Part shown: piece after piece, positions 32,180 to 34,061 of the stretch
Position numbering within the stretch: the first letter of the stretch is position 1
Layout of the letters: the number at the start of each line of letters is the position of its first letter
Source of the DNA: Vicinamibacteria bacterium
GTDB lineage: Bacteria; Acidobacteriota; Vicinamibacteria; Vicinamibacterales; UBA8438
Direction: 5' to 3'
Assembly (NCBI GenBank): GCA_022821235.1
Contig: JAJEEA010000130.1
Location: 1-34,061, forward strand
DNA length: 34,061 nucleotides
Notes under the pieces: generated by a model
Seen by the model: only the letters and a program-made list of their open reading frames with translations
The model's database searches: none
What the model was told of the DNA's origin: nothing
Translations under genes and position numbers: made by a program

Positions 32180-32473
32180 CTACCCGGGGGCAGCTTCGGG
32201 GAAGATGATGTTGCGCCGAACCCGACGTATCGGGAACACGAGCGGCGTGCCGTCGCCGAGCGTTCGAGCCGAGCCGAGGATCTCGACCGCTCGCCGGCAG
32301 AGTGGAACCATGCGTTGGACCCAGCTTCGGGTGCCGGTCGGCTGGACGAACAGGTACAGCCCGTTGCCGTCCGCGTGGCGTCCGGGCGGCGCGGAACGGA
32401 CGAAGGCGGCCGAGAGGGGCAGCGACAGCAGGAAGCCGGCGGCCACCGCGGACCCGATGACGCAGGGTGGCAT
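32180..32473 (-). pseudogene. Integrase relic fused to a duplicated beta-subunit 3' fragment
   Basis: This 97-codon frame is a patchwork. '[14 protein letters not shown]' near its start equals the end of the beta subunit at 32539. Next comes 'HADGNGLYLFVQPTGTRSW', the arm-binding N-terminal domain (DUF4102) of a phage-type tyrosine integrase. It runs straight into 'MVPLCRRAVEILGSA', part of the integrase catalytic domain, which normally lies some 200 residues further on. The catalytic tyrosine and most of the core are missing. It is most likely a deletion remnant of an integrated element. Confidence 0.7.
32420..32463. repeat. Copy of the beta-subunit 3' end, left unit
   Basis: These 44 bases match 32548-32591, the 3' end of the beta-subunit gene, at about 40 positions in the same orientation. 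Together with the integrase relic beside it, this looks like an attachment-site duplication left by an element that once integrated at the gene's 3' end. Confidence 0.6.
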
Positions 32474-32538
32474 GGCGGCCTCCGCCTGGCGCCCAACCGA
32501 CCCTCCAGGCGTCCGCAGCCGTTCCACGGCGCAGACGG

Positions 32539-33681
32539 CTACCCCAGCAGCGACAGCAGGAACCCGGCGGCCACCGCCGAGCCTATGACGCCGGCCACGT
32601 TCGGGCCCATCGCGTGCATCAGGAGGTGGTTGTTCGGATTGGACTCGAGGCCCACCCGGTTGACGACGCGGGCCGCCATCGGCACCGCCGAGACGCCTGC
32701 CGCGCCGATCAGCGGGTTGACCTGACCGCCGCTCAGGCGGTGCATGGCCTTGCCCATGAGGACGCCGGTGGCGGTGCCCACCGCGAACGCCACGAGGCCG
32801 ATGGCGAGGATGCCGATGGTCTCGGCGCTGAGGAAGGTCTCGGCGGCCAGCCGCGAGCCGACGGTCAGGCCGAGGAGGATGGTCACGATGTTGATGAGCT
32901 CGTTCTGCGCGGTCTGCGACAGCCGCTCGACCACGCCCGCCTCGCGCAGGAGGTTGCCGAACATCAGCATGCCGACGAGCGGGGACGCGGCGGGCAGCAG
33001 CAGGACGACGAGCAGCAGGACGGTGAACGGAAAGAGGATGCGCTCGGTCGCCGACACCGGACGCAGCTCGTCCATGGCCACCGCGCGCTCCTCCTCGGTG
33101 GTCAGCGCCCGCATGATCGGGGGCTGGATGATGGGCACCAGCGCCATGTACGAGTACGCGGCCACCGCGATCGCCCCCAGCAGATCGGGGCTCAGCCGCG
33201 AGGCGAGGAAGATGGCGGTCGGCCCGTCGGCGCCGCCGATGATGCCGATGGCGGCGGCGTCCTGGAGCGAGAAGTCGATGGCCGGCACGAGCTCGCTCAT
33301 GGCCAGCGACCCGAGCAGGGTGAAGAAGATGCCGAACTGCGCGGCCGCCCCCAGCATCAACGTCTTGGGGTTGGCGATCAGGGCGCCGAAGTCGGTCAGG
33401 GCGCCGACCCCCAGGAAGATGAGCAGCGGGAAGATGCCGGTCGACACGCCCACCGAGTAGAAGTAGCCGAGAATGCCGTCGGGGCCGCCGATGTCGGCGA
33501 CGGGGATGTTGCTCAGGATCGCGCCGAAGCCGATTGGGATCAGCAGCAGCGGCTCGAACCGCTTGGAGATGCCGAGATAGATGAGGACCCCGCCGACCGC
33601 CATCATGGCGATCGGCCCGATCCCGCCGAAGTTCGCAAGACCGGTCGTTTCCCAGAGCCTCAGGAGCAGGTCGGATTGCAT
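32539..33681 (-). CDS. Sodium-pump decarboxylase beta subunit, second copy (OadB/MmdB/GcdB family)
   Basis: This 380-residue membrane protein carries the canonical core '[20 protein letters not shown]' with conserved D152, then '[16 protein letters not shown]', '[12 protein letters not shown]', '[10 protein letters not shown]', '[17 protein letters not shown]' and '[19 protein letters not shown]'. It is closer to the classical OadB/MmdB consensus (GGADGPTAI) than the paralogue at 22190 (GAIDGPTSI). Upstream on the same strand, after 268 bp of repeats, is the end of a biotin carrier gene. The order suggests a second decarboxylase operon that enters the window from the right. Oxaloacetate, methylmalonyl-CoA or glutaconyl-CoA could be the substrate. 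Confidence 0.92.
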   Translation of the reverse strand: MQSDLLLRLWETTGLANFGGIGPIAMMAVGGVLIYLGISKRFEPLLLIPIGFGAILSNIPVADIGGPDGILGYFYSVGVSTGIFPLLIFLGVGALTDFGALIANPKTLMLGAAAQFGIFFTLLGSLAMSELVPAIDFSLQDAAAIGIIGGADGPTAIFLASRLSPDLLGAIAVAAYSYMALVPIIQPPIMRALTTEEERAVAMDELRPVSATERILFPFTVLLLVVLLLPAASPLVGMLMFGNLLREAGVVERLSQTAQNELINIVTILLGLTVGSRLAAETFLSAETIGILAIGLVAFAVGTATGVLMGKAMHRLSGGQVNPLIGAAGVSAVPMAARVVNRVGLESNPNNHLLMHAMGPNVAGVIGSAVAAGFLLSLLG

Positions 33682-33700
33682 GCGGCGCGTTCCATGAGTC

Positions 33701-33809
33701 TAGTGGTGCGTCAGGTCCCAATCTTTGGACACGGATATGGGTCTACCGCGCGCAATCGTTGACGAATCACAGCACCCGTGCCCGAACATCCAGCCATGAC
33801 GCAGCACCA
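33701..33809. repeat. Dispersed TIR repeat, copy B
   Basis: This 109-bp element runs from 'tagtggtgcg' to 'cgcagcacca', with ends complementary at 8 of 10 positions. It has the same layout as copy A (22015-22122), at roughly 70 percent identity by eye. It lies 19 bp upstream of the beta-subunit start, so it may carry or disturb that gene's promoter or leader. Confidence 0.65.
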
Positions 33810-33860
33810 GGTCGAGGTTGCGGGACCGATTGCGCGGAAGGAGCCGGCGGCGAGAGTCGC

Positions 33861-33952
33861 GGCTGCGTTCGAGCGGCGACGCATCCCGCGCCTGGGCTCT
33901 TGCCGGCGCCCTCCGGGCGCGGTGGAACGCGGGGTCTCATCACCGGCTGCTA
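33861..33952. repeat. Composite repeat abutting the biotin carrier stop
   Basis: It starts with a unit whose core is 'gttcgagcggcgacgcatcc' (33867-33886), related to the units at 16432 and 16501. It ends with 'aacgcggggtctcatcacc' and 'ggctgctag', matching the segment just before the DUF6152 stop codon at 16643. In both places the terminal CTA is the stop codon of a minus-strand gene. Confidence 0.55.
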
Positions 33953-34061
33953 GGCGATGTGGAGCAGGGGGTCGCCCTTCCGGACCTGGACGCCCTCCTG
34001 GACGGCGATCGAGACGATGCGGCCCGCGCGGGGGGCGCTGACGTTGGTCTCCATCTTCATC
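33950..34061 (-). CDS. Biotin carboxyl carrier protein, 3' end only
   Basis: Only the last 36 codons are in the window: 'MKMETNVSAPRAGRIVSIAV' followed by 'QEGVQVRKGDPLLHIA' and a TAG stop. 'MKMETN' is the biotinylation site, with lysine at the second visible residue, and the rest completes the hammerhead-shaped biotinyl domain. It precedes the beta-subunit gene on the same strand and is its likely partner. It could belong to a longer protein, such as a carboxylase alpha subunit, whose remainder lies outside. Confidence 0.85.
   Translation of the reverse strand, partial: MKMETNVSAPRAGRIVSIAVQEGVQVRKGDPLLHIA

Overview
The window is very GC-rich and densely coded. Its gene content points to Acidobacteriota, probably the Vicinamibacteria. 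The clues are an orphan MacB/FtsX-type permease of the kind called ADOP, secreted proteins with a 'PRTPDGRPDLNGIW'-like opening, a DUF6152 protein, a CxxCH protein with a copper-monooxygenase-like tail, and a PQQ dehydrogenase. The taxon is inferred from families; no rRNA or other phylogenetic marker is present. No tRNA, rRNA or CRISPR array was seen.

Region 1 (1-13.5 kb) looks like a biosynthetic gene set on both strands. It holds a cut membrane protein and a DoxX protein; an FkbM methyltransferase; a second methyltransferase, a creatininase-family amidohydrolase and a GNAT; a GTP cyclohydrolase II with a degenerate N-terminal domain beside a divergent RibD-type reductase; an operon of PTPS-like protein, GT4 glycosyltransferase, methyltransferase and LPG-synthase/AglD2-like flippase; a zinc-less MDR dehydrogenase; and a CDP-alcohol phosphatidyltransferase. 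Together they suggest an uncharacterised pathway from GTP to a modified, glycosylated, perhaps lipid-linked and exported pterin- or flavin-like compound. An AAA_14/DUF4143 ATPase behind a near-perfect 24-bp inverted repeat interrupts the set.

Region 2 (13.5-19 kb, minus strand) holds a small membrane protein with its own sigma70-like promoter, followed by five secreted proteins, one a c-type cytochrome.

Region 3 (19.1-25.5 kb, plus strand) is a four-gene biotin-dependent, sodium-pump-type decarboxylase operon: carboxyltransferase with an unusual 190-residue disordered extension, OadG-like anchor, biotin carrier and beta subunit. A periplasmic PQQ dehydrogenase follows.

Region 4 (25.5-32.5 kb) is an accessory island. 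It has a PARIS-like ATPase plus DUF4435 pair with visibly lower GC, the ADOP permease with a triplicated 3' end and a permease relic behind it, an AbiE-type toxin-antitoxin pair with a candidate operator, and an integrase relic fused to a duplicated piece of the neighbouring beta-subunit gene. Region 5 (32.5-34.06 kb, minus strand) is a second beta subunit and the end of a second biotin carrier, so a second decarboxylase module continues beyond the window.

Short dispersed repeats run through the intergenic spaces. One is a roughly 105-bp family with imperfect terminal inverted repeats (22015, 23288, 33701); two copies begin exactly at a TAG stop codon. A second composite repeat abuts the TAG stops of two minus-strand genes (16643 and 33950).
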